Below the pieces are notes generated by a model, which was not told the origin of the DNA, searched no databases, and worked only from the letters and a program-made list of their open reading frames with translations. The translations under genes were made by a program, and so were the position numbers. DNA of 53,736 nucleotides from an uncultured Lachnospiraceae bacterium. Its GTDB lineage: Bacteria > Bacillota > Clostridia > Lachnospirales > Lachnospiraceae. Shown here one piece after another: positions 32,997-41,218 of this stretch. The first letter of the stretch is position 1; each line of letters opens with the position of its first letter. The stretch covers positions 1-53,736 of the forward strand of contig CAJUID010000019.1 of assembly GCA_910585905.1 (NCBI GenBank), written 5' to 3'.

Positions 32997-33060
32997 ACCG
33001 CAGGATATACAAAACTGTAGCACTGGAAGCAATCATTTTTGTATACACTGCGGTTTTTTT
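32997..33060 (+). terminator. Intrinsic terminator
   Basis: ACCGCAG...GTATACAAAA-type stem pairs with TTTTGTATAC...CTGCGGT, followed by seven T. It ends the plsC-membrane protein unit. Confidence 0.8.
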
Positions 33061-33090
33061 GTGTTTGGGTTATCGTTATGTTCGCACCCA

Positions 33091-33184
33091 TTTATTCTCG
33101 CGTAAGCAACGAGCCAAACGCAATGCTTGCAAGGAACTGAAAGTTCCTTTGCGCTTGGCGACTGTGCGTGGGTTGCTGAACATC
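33091..33184 (+). repeat. Type B structured repeat, 3'-truncated copy
   Basis: 94 bases match 23624-23717 with two transitions (gcAcTtgg/gcGcttgg and actgCgcg/actgTgcg). Identity stops in the stem GTTGCTGAACATC. The DUF1934 gene ends 15 bases later. Confidence 0.88.
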
Positions 33185-33199
33185 TTGTGGCAGCATATT

Positions 33200-33631
33200 C
33201 TATTTGATACCATTAATTTCTATATGGATATTGCATTGTGAAACTGCCGCACCGTTTAAACTAAGATAATATGAAATTTCAGCCTCAATAGTTTGCCCAG
33301 TTATCTGTATGGATAGTTGTTCCGTCTGAATTGCCAGCTCAAAGTTGCCATAAGGAGTCTGATACATGTCAAGATGCTTTTTTCCTTTTTCAAACTGCAT
33401 CTTTGTTGTGATGGCTCCTTTTTTCGTAATCTGAACAGAGTTTTCGTCTATTTTCATGAGATTCGTACTTTTAGAAGGGGATGTTCCTTCCTCTTCAAAG
33501 AATTCATCGTATGTAATAATGTGTTTTCCGGCAAGCTGCTTATAATGCCCAATATAAACAGTTTCCATTGTTTCATCAGAGAGCTCAGGTTGAGTGCTCT
33601 GCATAGTAATCTGTACTTTACTTTGCTTCAT
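33200..33631 (-). CDS. DUF1934 family beta-barrel protein (YwiB-like)
   Basis: A small soluble protein of 143 residues of the DUF1934 family, predicted lipocalin-like. Characteristic parts are the D-E-F-F-E-E-E-G (typical ...YxEe), K-I-D-E-N-S-V-Q-I-T-K-K-G and Y-Q-T-P-Y-G-N-F-E-L stretches, and the C-terminal Y-Y-L-S-L-N-G-A. The start at 33631 has TGGAG six bases upstream; in-frame ATGs at 33643 and 33706 are less likely. Function unknown. It lies downstream of SpoIIR on the same strand. Confidence 0.8.
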   Translation of the reverse strand: MKQSKVQITMQSTQPELSDETMETVYIGHYKQLAGKHIITYDEFFEEEGTSPSKSTNLMKIDENSVQITKKGAITTKMQFEKGKKHLDMYQTPYGNFELAIQTEQLSIQITGQTIEAEISYYLSLNGAAVSQCNIHIEINGIK

Positions 33632-33721
33632 ATTATGCTCCATTTTTTTGTAAATGTGTATCTGCTTTCTGAGCTTATCATACCATACTTTGGGGGTAAT
33701 GGACATGTATAATTATGGTTC

Positions 33722-34480
33722 TCATAGATTTTTCAGCCAGTCAAGGATGCCAAAGTGAAGTTCTGGTTTTGTTTCCTTTTTTGTTTCGTCTTCTGAAGGG
33801 GATTGGCTCTCCTCTTCAGAGAGTGACTGATATTCTTCCTCTGACAAGCATTCTTTTAGCTTTTCCTTGGAGGTTTCAGGAACGGTGGCAGTTGTCTCAT
33901 TCACAAAGCAGAGGCTTGGAAAAAGGACACACCACCAGTTTCTTCCCTCTGCTCTTCCAATCTCAACACAGAGGGCATCATATGTTCCAGCTGGGAAGCA
34001 GAGGTCTCCATATTGTTTTACTGGGAAATAGCGTGGGCAGAGTGAGACTTTAACAGTATAAGAGCTCCCTAAGTTTTCAATTGTTTTTTTAGCAGTGTTT
34101 TCAATCTGCTCCTGGTGTGCCTGGATTACTTCTTTTGCCTTCGCCACAGAACTTGACTGGTAAATTGCCTTTTGAAGCGAAGTGATGATTGCGTCACGTA
34201 CTTTTAATTTAAGCTGTTGGTCGGCATCTGTGTCGCTGTTCGCGATAACATGAAGCCGGATAATATTTTTTGCAATATTTTCCTGTATCATAGAAGGGCT
34301 TTCTTTTGCGGCTGTTGTTACAGCAGAAACTTTTTGTGTCTCAGCTAAAACGGCCTGATGCGGCTGTTCACAAAAGAAATGGATACCTGCCAGCAGCAGG
34401 GAAAAGGTGACAACAAAGGAAGCGATACAAATCATGATTTCTGGTGATAATATTTCTAAAGATTTTCTTATTTTTTTCAT
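33722..34480 (-). CDS. spoIIR: Stage II sporulation protein R
   Basis: The forespore-secreted signal of 252 residues that triggers SpoIIGA to process pro-SigmaE in the mother cell. An N-terminal membrane/signal segment (IMICIASFVVTFSLLLAG) precedes the conserved core I-I-R-L-H-V-I-A-N-S-D-T-D-A-D-Q-Q-L-K-L-K-V-R-D and Y-F-P-V-K-Q-Y-G-D-L-C-F-P-A-G-T-Y-D-A-L-x-V-x-I-G-x-G-x-x-N-W-W-C-V-L-F-P-x-L-C-F. An acidic Ser/Glu-rich tail is extra. A SigF-like promoter is present upstream on the minus strand. Strong evidence that the organism forms endospores. Confidence 0.95.
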   Translation of the reverse strand: MKKIRKSLEILSPEIMICIASFVVTFSLLLAGIHFFCEQPHQAVLAETQKVSAVTTAAKESPSMIQENIAKNIIRLHVIANSDTDADQQLKLKVRDAIITSLQKAIYQSSSVAKAKEVIQAHQEQIENTAKKTIENLGSSYTVKVSLCPRYFPVKQYGDLCFPAGTYDALCVEIGRAEGRNWWCVLFPSLCFVNETTATVPETSKEKLKECLSEEEYQSLSEEESQSPSEDETKKETKPELHFGILDWLKNL

Positions 34481-34513
34481 ATTTTTCTTCGTCCTTTCTT
34501 AAATTGTATTTGA

Positions 34514-34548
34514 CAGTATTGCCAGTTTTAGGAAAAATATGCTATGAT
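34514..34548. promoter_or_regulatory. Overlapping divergent promoters: SigF for spoIIR (minus), SigA for the PBP (plus)
   Basis: On the minus strand GCATA (34542-34538), 14 bases, GGCAATACTG (34523-34514) fits the forespore SigF consensus GYATA-N15-GGnnAnAnT. On the plus strand TTGCCA (34519-34524), 18 bases, TATGAT (34543-34548) fits SigA. The two share bases, so one polymerase would exclude the other. Confidence 0.6.
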
Positions 34549-34631
34549 TAGAGGAAGTGGTAAATAAGGGCACTATCACATTGGGAGCAATTTTTCATAG
34601 AGTGACAGCAGTGGGTTTTGGAGGTATAGAT

Positions 34632-37262
34632 ATGAGTGATAATAGAAAAGGGTTTGACCCAATGTTAAATATTCCCAGTATGGAAGAGCTAGACAGGCAG
34701 TGGAAGGAAAGCCAGGCTGCCCAGAATACAAAGGGCACTTCCAGAACATCCCGGACACAATCTGGAAGCAGTCAGAGGCGTAGTGGTGCGGCAGCGCAGG
34801 GTAAAAGCAATGCCAGAAATTCATCAGGGGCGCGGGTTAGGACGGCAGCACGACCTTCTGGTATACCAGAATCGCAAAATGGCAGGGCCGGCCGACAGGC
34901 CGACAGGCCGGATAACAGACAGAGGCCGTCTGGAAATCCACAGGGCGTGCCAGTGGATGAGGCTGCCAAGACAAAGCGTTCTGGAAAAAAGAAAAAAGAG
35001 AAAAAGCCAAAGAAATTTAAAAAATTTCGCCTATTTTTAAAGATATTTTTCCTAATTCTTTTGTTGGGCGTATTAGGAATGCTTGTCTTCTTTTATTTTA
35101 AGTATGGTGATAGCCTGCTTAGGTGGAAGAACGAGGCAAGGCAGCTTGTGAGGGAGTCAACCAGAGATACGTTCCGGGCTTCTGAAACTAGCATGATCTA
35201 TGCGTCGAATAAAAAGCCAATTGCCAAACTAAGGGGCGATAAGGATTCATATTATTTAAATTTTGAGGATATTCCGCAAGAGGCAGTAGAATGTCTTGTT
35301 GCCACAGAAGATAGGGAATTTTATGAGCATTCTGGTATCAATTTCCTTTCGACGGCAAAGGCGGCAACTTTATATATCGTTGGAAAGCTGACTGGAGACG
35401 ACAAAATTACGCGAGGCGGTAGTACGATTACGCAGCAGTTAGCCAAAAATGTATTTCTTACCAATGAGCAGACAGAGGAACGAAAAATCCGCGAGATGTT
35501 TATAGCGATTGAGCTGGAGCAAAAATATACAAAGGATGAGATTATGGAATTTTATATCAATAACATCTGCTTTGCGAATGGACATTTTGGGCTGGAGGCG
35601 GCGAGCCGTGCGTACTTTAGCAGATCAGCAAAGGAACTAAGCTTGGCGGAGATAGCATTTTTGTGTGCGATTCCAAATATTCCGACCTATTACGACCCTT
35701 TACAACATTATGACCATACACAGAGCAGGAAAAAGCGTATCTTGACCCAGCTTTTGGAGGAAAAAAAGATATCAGCTGCGGAGTATAGTGATGCAAATTA
35801 TGAGACGATTATATTAAAACCTGCGGAAGCAATTAAGACTCAGGATTACATGACGACATATGCCATTGCCTGTGCGACGAAGGAGCTGATGCGGAAACAG
35901 GGATTTGAGTTCCGGACAGAATTCAGTTCAGATGAAGATGAGAAAACATATGAAAAAGATTACAAAGAGATGTATGAGGCATGCCATAGTTCTCTGTATA
36001 CTGGTGGTTATCAGATTTTTACATCCCTTAGTGCCAGCAAACAAAAGAAGCTGCAGCAGGCGGTCAACCAGACACTGGCCGGGTTTAAGGAAAAAACGAA
36101 AGACGGTATTTATACTCTTCAGGGAGCGGCTACCTGTATTGATAATGAGACAGGTTTTGTTGTTGCCATAGTTGGCGGAAGAAAGCAGAAAGACACAATA
36201 GGATATACGCTGAACCGGGCATATCAGAGTTTCCGTCAGCCAGGCAGCTCTTTTAAGCCGCTTGTAGTATATACGCCGCAGTTGGAACGCTCTTATACGC
36301 CTAATACAATAGTAGATGATACTTATTTTGAAGGTGGCCCGAGGAACTCAGGAGGAGTATATCTTGGAAAGATTCCGCTGCGGACGGCGGTTGAAAAGTC
36401 TAAGAACGTAGTTGCATGGAAACTTTTTGAGGAATTAACGCCGCAGGTGGGGCTTTCTTATGTAAAGAAAATGAATTTCGCAGAAATTGTTGATACCGAC
36501 TATTATCCGGCCGCTTCTCTTGGCGGTTTAACAAATGGCGCAAGTACGGTGGAGATGGCATCAGCATATGCAACAATTCAAAATGACGGAGTATACCGTG
36601 ACCCGACTTGCATCACTAAAATTCTAGATTCGGATGACAAGGTTGTAGTAAATAATAACAAAAACCGCCAGAAAAAGCAGATTTACGAGGAAAGTGCTGC
36701 GCGGACAATGACAGATATCCTGACAGGTGTATTGATTCGTGGAACGGCTGCAGGAAAGGGGCTCTCTAATATGTCTTGTGCCGGAAAAACGGGAACAACG
36801 AATGACAAGAAGGATGGTTGGTTCTGTGGATTTACGCCGTATTACACTACAACAGTGTGGATTGGATATGATTCTCCAAGGACAATGAATGATCTGTATG
36901 GAAGTACGTATCCGTTGACGGTATGGCGCACATTTATGGAAGAGATTCATGCCGGCCTGGAAAATAAACCATTTCCAGAATACCAGAGCAGTTCAAAGTC
37001 AGATTATAATAACGATGATGATGATAATGATTATATACCAGACCCAACCGTTGAGCCAGATGCAGTAGGTGAGACGATTAAGCCAAAAGCAACGAAAAAG
37101 CCAAAGGACACACAAGCGCCAATAGTAACTCCAGAGCCAACAAAGGTGCCAGTTGCGGAACCGACACAGGCACCAGATGATGTGCCGGTTGAGGATGTGC
37201 CGGACGACAACCCAGATGATGGGGATGATATTGAGGATATACCAGATACTATGGGAGAATAG
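34632..37262 (+). CDS. Class A penicillin-binding protein (PBP1A type)
   Basis: A bifunctional peptidoglycan synthase of 876 residues. A basic, Ser/Gly-rich cytoplasmic N-terminus (1-135) and one membrane helix (about 137-160) lead to a GT51 glycosyltransferase domain (E-D-R-E-F-Y-E-H with Glu226; R-G-G-S-T-I-T-Q-Q-L-A-K-N). The transpeptidase follows: S-S-F-K with Ser539, S-K-N and K-T-G-T at 719. The C-terminal ~90 residues are a Lys/Pro/Thr tail ending in Asp/Glu. GGAGG precedes the ATG at 34632; a GTG at 34557 has no site. Gene name (pbp1A/ponA) not certain. Confidence 0.93.
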   Translation: MSDNRKGFDPMLNIPSMEELDRQWKESQAAQNTKGTSRTSRTQSGSSQRRSGAAAQGKSNARNSSGARVRTAARPSGIPESQNGRAGRQADRPDNRQRPSGNPQGVPVDEAAKTKRSGKKKKEKKPKKFKKFRLFLKIFFLILLLGVLGMLVFFYFKYGDSLLRWKNEARQLVRESTRDTFRASETSMIYASNKKPIAKLRGDKDSYYLNFEDIPQEAVECLVATEDREFYEHSGINFLSTAKAATLYIVGKLTGDDKITRGGSTITQQLAKNVFLTNEQTEERKIREMFIAIELEQKYTKDEIMEFYINNICFANGHFGLEAASRAYFSRSAKELSLAEIAFLCAIPNIPTYYDPLQHYDHTQSRKKRILTQLLEEKKISAAEYSDANYETIILKPAEAIKTQDYMTTYAIACATKELMRKQGFEFRTEFSSDEDEKTYEKDYKEMYEACHSSLYTGGYQIFTSLSASKQKKLQQAVNQTLAGFKEKTKDGIYTLQGAATCIDNETGFVVAIVGGRKQKDTIGYTLNRAYQSFRQPGSSFKPLVVYTPQLERSYTPNTIVDDTYFEGGPRNSGGVYLGKIPLRTAVEKSKNVVAWKLFEELTPQVGLSYVKKMNFAEIVDTDYYPAASLGGLTNGASTVEMASAYATIQNDGVYRDPTCITKILDSDDKVVVNNNKNRQKKQIYEESAARTMTDILTGVLIRGTAAGKGLSNMSCAGKTGTTNDKKDGWFCGFTPYYTTTVWIGYDSPRTMNDLYGSTYPLTVWRTFMEEIHAGLENKPFPEYQSSSKSDYNNDDDDNDYIPDPTVEPDAVGETIKPKATKKPKDTQAPIVTPEPTKVPVAEPTQAPDDVPVEDVPDDNPDDGDDIEDIPDTMGE

Positions 37263-37274
37263 GGGGAGGCAGTG

Positions 37275-38243
37275 ATGGTAAGCATTAGTTTATGCATGAT
37301 TGTGAAAAATGAAGAAAGGGTGCTTGCCCGCTGCCTTGACAGTTTGGCGCCGATTGTAGATGAGATTATTGTTGTGGACACAGGTTCAGTGGATGCGACA
37401 AAGGAGATTGCAAAGCGTTATACAAAATATGTATATGATTTTGTGTGGACAGGGAGTTTTGCGGATGCCAGGAATTTTGCCGCATCAAAAGCTACAAAAG
37501 AATATATCTATACTGCGGATGCGGATGAGTATCTGGACGAAGAGAATCAGGCAAAATTAAAACAGCTAAAATCAATTCTTTTGCCAGAGGTTGAAATGGT
37601 TCAGATGCTCTACTGTACCAGCGCAGAGAATAATACGGTATATAATTTTGAGAAAGAATATCGACCAAAATTGTACCGAAGGCTGCGTCCTTTTGTATGG
37701 ATTGACCCAATTCATGAGACGCTGCGCACTGCCCCAGTCGTTTATGACAGCCAGATAGAAATCAGGCATTGCCCAGAAGGAAATCATGCGGCGCGGGATT
37801 TGCAGGCACTTTTGCAGGCCGGACAGAGGAAAGGGCGTTTTTCTAGTAAACTTCATCATATGTATGCTATGGAATTGTATCATTCTGGCACGGATGAAGA
37901 TTTTGTAAATGCGGTTCCGGTATTTGAAAAAACGCTAGTTGAGGACAACCGCACAATAGATGAAGTGAAAGAGGCTATGTGTGTGTTGGCAAGAGCATAC
38001 CGTGTTCAGGGAAACTTGCCAAAATTCTTTGGTTTTGCCTTAAAAGATGCCGTAACATCATCGTGTGCTGAGATTTGCTGCGAGCTTGGAAAATTTTATG
38101 AGAACAGCGGGGATACTGGGGAAGCGATTTTGTGGTATCAGAATGCAGCAACAGAGACAGAAAGTATATTGGATATCCGCACCTCGCAGGAAATTCCAAG
38201 AGAAGGGCTAAAAAGATGCGGTGTGGAGGAATCAGATGGATAA
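37275..38243 (+). CDS. Family 2 glycosyltransferase (SunS-like) with a helical repeat tail
   Basis: A cytoplasmic glycosyltransferase of 322 residues. GT-A motifs: I-S-L-C-M-I-V-K-N-E-E (N-terminus), V-V-D-T-G-S-V-D (nucleotide binding) and A-D-A-D-E-Y-L (DxD metal site). The C-terminal ~130 residues contain TPR-like helices (V-P-V-F-E-K-T-L, C-E-L-G-K-F-Y-E-N-S-G-D). The acceptor is unknown; SunS-type enzymes modify peptides, others glycans. ATG at 37275 behind GGGGAGG, 12 bases after the PBP stop. The 3' end overlaps the ArsR gene by eight bases. Confidence 0.85.
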   Translation: MVSISLCMIVKNEERVLARCLDSLAPIVDEIIVVDTGSVDATKEIAKRYTKYVYDFVWTGSFADARNFAASKATKEYIYTADADEYLDEENQAKLKQLKSILLPEVEMVQMLYCTSAENNTVYNFEKEYRPKLYRRLRPFVWIDPIHETLRTAPVVYDSQIEIRHCPEGNHAARDLQALLQAGQRKGRFSSKLHHMYAMELYHSGTDEDFVNAVPVFEKTLVEDNRTIDEVKEAMCVLARAYRVQGNLPKFFGFALKDAVTSSCAEICCELGKFYENSGDTGEAILWYQNAATETESILDIRTSQEIPREGLKRCGVEESDG

Positions 38244-38583
38244 GACAAATGAATATATGACAATTAATGCTGAAATTGCCAGGGAAATCGAAGAAAAGAT
38301 GCCGATGGAAAGTGAATTATATGAGTTGGCCGATTTATTTAAGGTGTTTGGGGATTCAACACGCATCAAGATTTTGTATGTGCTATATGAGAATGAGATG
38401 TGTGTCTATGATATTGCAAATCTTTTGAATATGACACAGAGTGCAATCTCACACCAGCTTCGCGTATTAAAGCAGAACCGTCTGGTAAAATATCGGAAAG
38501 ATGGGAAAACGGTTTTGTATACTTTGGCGGATGAGCATGTTTTTACCATATTAAGCCAGGGAATAGAGCATGTGGAGGAATAA
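38236..38583 (+). CDS. ArsR/SmtB family metal-responsive repressor
   Basis: A winged-helix repressor of 115 residues. HTH around C-V-Y-D-I-A-N-L-L-N-M-T-Q-S-A-I-S-H-Q-L-R-V-L. The last helix contains D-E-H, ten residues, then H-V-E-E: the alpha5 site D-x-H-(10)-H-x-x-E of SmtB/CzrA, which binds Zn, Co or Cd. There is no CxC alpha3 site. The ATG at 38236 has GGAGG six bases upstream. It lies upstream of the P-type ATPase and should repress it through the site at 38646-38659. Confidence 0.92.
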   Translation: MDKTNEYMTINAEIAREIEEKMPMESELYELADLFKVFGDSTRIKILYVLYENEMCVYDIANLLNMTQSAISHQLRVLKQNRLVKYRKDGKTVLYTLADEHVFTILSQGIEHVEE

Positions 38584-38596
38584 CAAAATATAGGGG

Positions 38597-38659
38597 TTGC
38601 ATTTTTTCAGTAAGAGTGCTATAGTATAACCATCATATGAATAATTGTTCATATGAACA
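38597..38659 (+). promoter_or_regulatory. Promoter and ArsR/SmtB operator of the metal ATPase
   Basis: TTGCAT (38597-38602), 17 bases, TATAGT (38620-38625), then TGTTCATATGAACA (38646-38659), a perfect 14-bp palindrome just downstream of the start site. An overlapping ATATGAA-N6-TTCATAT precedes it. These resemble the TGAACA-containing operators of SmtB/CzrA proteins. Confidence 0.8.
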
Positions 38660-38747
38660 TGTGAATTGAAAATGGTTTTCATATTGTTCCGTTATAAAAC
38701 GAATAGCAATAAGGCAATACTCTTATTAGAGAAGAAATGAGGTGTCT

Positions 38748-41072
38748 ATGAAAAAGAAATATTCTATTACGGGGATTGATTGTGCAAATTGTGCGGCTAA
38801 ACTAGAAGCAAAGATGAATGACCTGCCGCAGGTAGAGCAGGTGACATTGACTTTCGCAACCCAGCAATTGTTAGTGGAAGCTGGAAACCCGGATGCAGTC
38901 ATACCAATCTTACAAGAGCTGGCGGATAAAGTTGAACCAGGGACAAAAATCGGGCAATTAGTGCGGGGAAAAAAGCATAATAGCGAACATGAGCACCACC
39001 ATCATGGGGAGGAGTGTGGCTGTGGGGCATCCCAGCATGAACATGGAAGCCATGATGGGGAAACGTGTGATTGTGTTGGGCACTGCCATGGGCATGAACA
39101 CCATCATGAAAGGGAGTGCGGTTGTGGGACACATTCCCATGAACATATTGTGGAAGGGCATGAGAAAGAGGTTTCTGTTAATAAAAAGTCATTTTGGGGG
39201 AATACTGAAGCAATTACGTTATTAGGAGGAGCAGTTTTCTTTGCGGTTGCTATGTTGGTTCATCATACCATGCAGATATCCTATCTGCCAGACATTCTCT
39301 TTGTTATTTCTTATATTGTACTAGGGGGAGAGATTGTGATAACCGCGGCAAAAAATCTGTTCCGCGGCAAAATGTTTGATGAGAATTTTTTGATGACGAT
39401 TGCAACAATAGGCGCTTTTGCCATTGGGGATTATGCGGAAGCAGTTGGCGTTATGCTGTTTTACCGCGTAGGCGAGTTTTTTGAGGAAGTAGCGGTTAAT
39501 AAAAGTAGAAAACAGATTATGGATGCGGTTGATATGCGTCCAGAAATCGTCCGGCTCTATGAAGATGGCGTAGTTACGGAGACAAATCCAGAGGATGTAC
39601 AAATTGGAGATGTAATTGAAATCCGGGCAGGGGATCGCATTCCGTTAGATGGAAAAATTGTTCGAGGGGAAAGCAGGATTGATACATCTGCCGTGACAGG
39701 AGAACCTGTCCCGGTTGCTGTTCAGCCGGGGAGTCAGGTATTTTCGGGCTGTGTCAATACATCTGGTGTTATTTATCTGGAGGTAGAAAAACGGTTGGAA
39801 GATTCCATGGTCACTAGAATACTTGAGGCAGTGGAAAATGCAGCCGCTTCTAAGCCAAAAATCGATCGGTTTATCACGAAATTTGCAAGAATATACACGC
39901 CATTTGTGGTGTTGCTGGCGTTGGGTACGGCAGTGGTGCCTTCTCTTATTACCGGGCAGTGGTCCCATTGGGTCTATACGGCATTATCTTTTTTGATTAT
40001 TAGTTGTCCGTGTGCACTTGTGTTAAGTGTTCCGCTGGCATTTTTCGCAGGAATTGGTGCAGGTTCCAAGAGAGGGATTTTATTCAAAGGTGGAGCAGCA
40101 CTAGAGATGCTGGCAGATATCAAGGCAATTGTGATGGATAAAACGGGCACAATTACAGAGGGGAACTTTAAGGTAGAGTCTGTAAAAGCAAGTGAGGGAT
40201 TTACGCAAGAGCAGATTTTATCATGGGCGGCAAGCGCAGAATATGCCTCTACCCATCCGATTGCAGTGAGCATTCGGGAGGCTGTTGCAGAACGAAAGAT
40301 TGCATATGCAGAACCGGAGGAAGTGAAAGAAATATCGGGGGAAGGCATGGAAATTGTATTGGCAGAGAGTCTAGTGGATTCTGATGGAAATATGGCAACA
40401 AACACAATTCTTTGCGGAAACCGGAAATTGTTGGAGCGTTATGGAGTTGTAATACCACGAAAGGACATGGAGGACTCTGGAACCGAAGTTTTTGTTGCGA
40501 AGGACCAAAAGTATTCTGGACGTATTATTATAAATGATATTATAAAACAGGATTCAAAGGATGCTATACAGTCTATGGCAGATCAAGGGCTATATACCGC
40601 AATGCTAACTGGGGATACTATCAAAAATGCAGAGGCAGTACAAAAAATGACAGGTATTCAAGAAGTATTTGCGCGTCAGATGCCGGAGGATAAGTTGAAC
40701 AATTTAGAAAAAATACGTAATGGGCATGGAGCGGTAATGTTTATTGGTGATGGTATCAATGACGCTCCGGTTCTGGCAGGTGCAGATATAGGGGCGGCTA
40801 TGGGGAGCGGTGCAGATGCAGCTATTGAAGCGGCAGATGTTGTCTTTATGACATCCCGTTTGACAGCACTTGTCGAGAGCCTTCGGATTGCAAAGGCAAC
40901 CAGCCGGATTGCAAAGGAAAATGTTATTTTTGCATTAGCAGTTAAGGCGGCTGTTATGGTGCTAGGGCTTTGTGGGATTGCGTCTATGTGGATGGCAGTA
41001 TTTGCGGATTCTGGTGTAGCAATGTTGTGTGTGTTAAACTCTATCAGGGTATTGTACCGCAAAGAAATATAA
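38748..41072 (+). CDS. Heavy-metal P1B-type ATPase (Zn/Cd/Pb exporter, CadA/ZntA-like)
   Basis: A membrane pump of 774 residues exporting Zn2+, Cd2+ or Pb2+ at the cost of ATP. An HMA domain with C-A-N-C (Cys12, Cys15) is followed by a His/Cys-rich stretch (about 78-140) that likely buffers metal. Then come about eight membrane helices with the ion site C-P-C (420-422), the phosphorylation site D-K-T-G-T (Asp464), H-P (T-H-P-I) and G-D-G-I-N-D-A-P. The CPC motif and SmtB-type regulator favour Zn/Cd over Cu. ATG 38748 after AAATGAGG; a GTG at 38742 is rejected. Confidence 0.93.
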   Translation: MKKKYSITGIDCANCAAKLEAKMNDLPQVEQVTLTFATQQLLVEAGNPDAVIPILQELADKVEPGTKIGQLVRGKKHNSEHEHHHHGEECGCGASQHEHGSHDGETCDCVGHCHGHEHHHERECGCGTHSHEHIVEGHEKEVSVNKKSFWGNTEAITLLGGAVFFAVAMLVHHTMQISYLPDILFVISYIVLGGEIVITAAKNLFRGKMFDENFLMTIATIGAFAIGDYAEAVGVMLFYRVGEFFEEVAVNKSRKQIMDAVDMRPEIVRLYEDGVVTETNPEDVQIGDVIEIRAGDRIPLDGKIVRGESRIDTSAVTGEPVPVAVQPGSQVFSGCVNTSGVIYLEVEKRLEDSMVTRILEAVENAAASKPKIDRFITKFARIYTPFVVLLALGTAVVPSLITGQWSHWVYTALSFLIISCPCALVLSVPLAFFAGIGAGSKRGILFKGGAALEMLADIKAIVMDKTGTITEGNFKVESVKASEGFTQEQILSWAASAEYASTHPIAVSIREAVAERKIAYAEPEEVKEISGEGMEIVLAESLVDSDGNMATNTILCGNRKLLERYGVVIPRKDMEDSGTEVFVAKDQKYSGRIIINDIIKQDSKDAIQSMADQGLYTAMLTGDTIKNAEAVQKMTGIQEVFARQMPEDKLNNLEKIRNGHGAVMFIGDGINDAPVLAGADIGAAMGSGADAAIEAADVVFMTSRLTALVESLRIAKATSRIAKENVIFALAVKAAVMVLGLCGIASMWMAVFADSGVAMLCVLNSIRVLYRKEI

Positions 41073-41077
41073 AAATA

Positions 41078-41107
41078 TTCGCCATTTTTAGGAAAATCTG
41101 TTATGAT
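41078..41107 (+). promoter_or_regulatory. Promoter upstream of argJ
   Basis: TTCGCC, 18 bases, TATGAT (41102-41107). The stretch gccatttttaggaaaa...ttatgat is very like the PBP promoter at 34519-34548, suggesting a common promoter style in this organism. Confidence 0.5.
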
Positions 41108-41132
41108 AAATATTGCGTTTGGTTTGTTGGGG

Positions 41133-41170
41133 ATATGTGGATCAAATACCCCGCCGCAGGTCCGCTTGGC
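41133..41170 (+). repeat. Small degenerate repeat piece
   Basis: ggatcaaataccccgccgcagg recalls the start of domain 2 of type A (ggtcaaataccccgcccc). Only ~18 bases match, in the same orientation. It lies in the argJ leader. Confidence 0.35.
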
Positions 41171-41218
41171 TAATTGCTTTGCGACAATAAATTTATGGCA
41201 GAAAGGCAGGAAAACGGG

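Noticed and set aside
34510..34515. TTGACA as the -35 of the PBP gene
   Set aside because: The distance to TATGCT or TATGAT is 22 or 27 bases; TTGCCA at 34519 with an 18-base spacer fits better.
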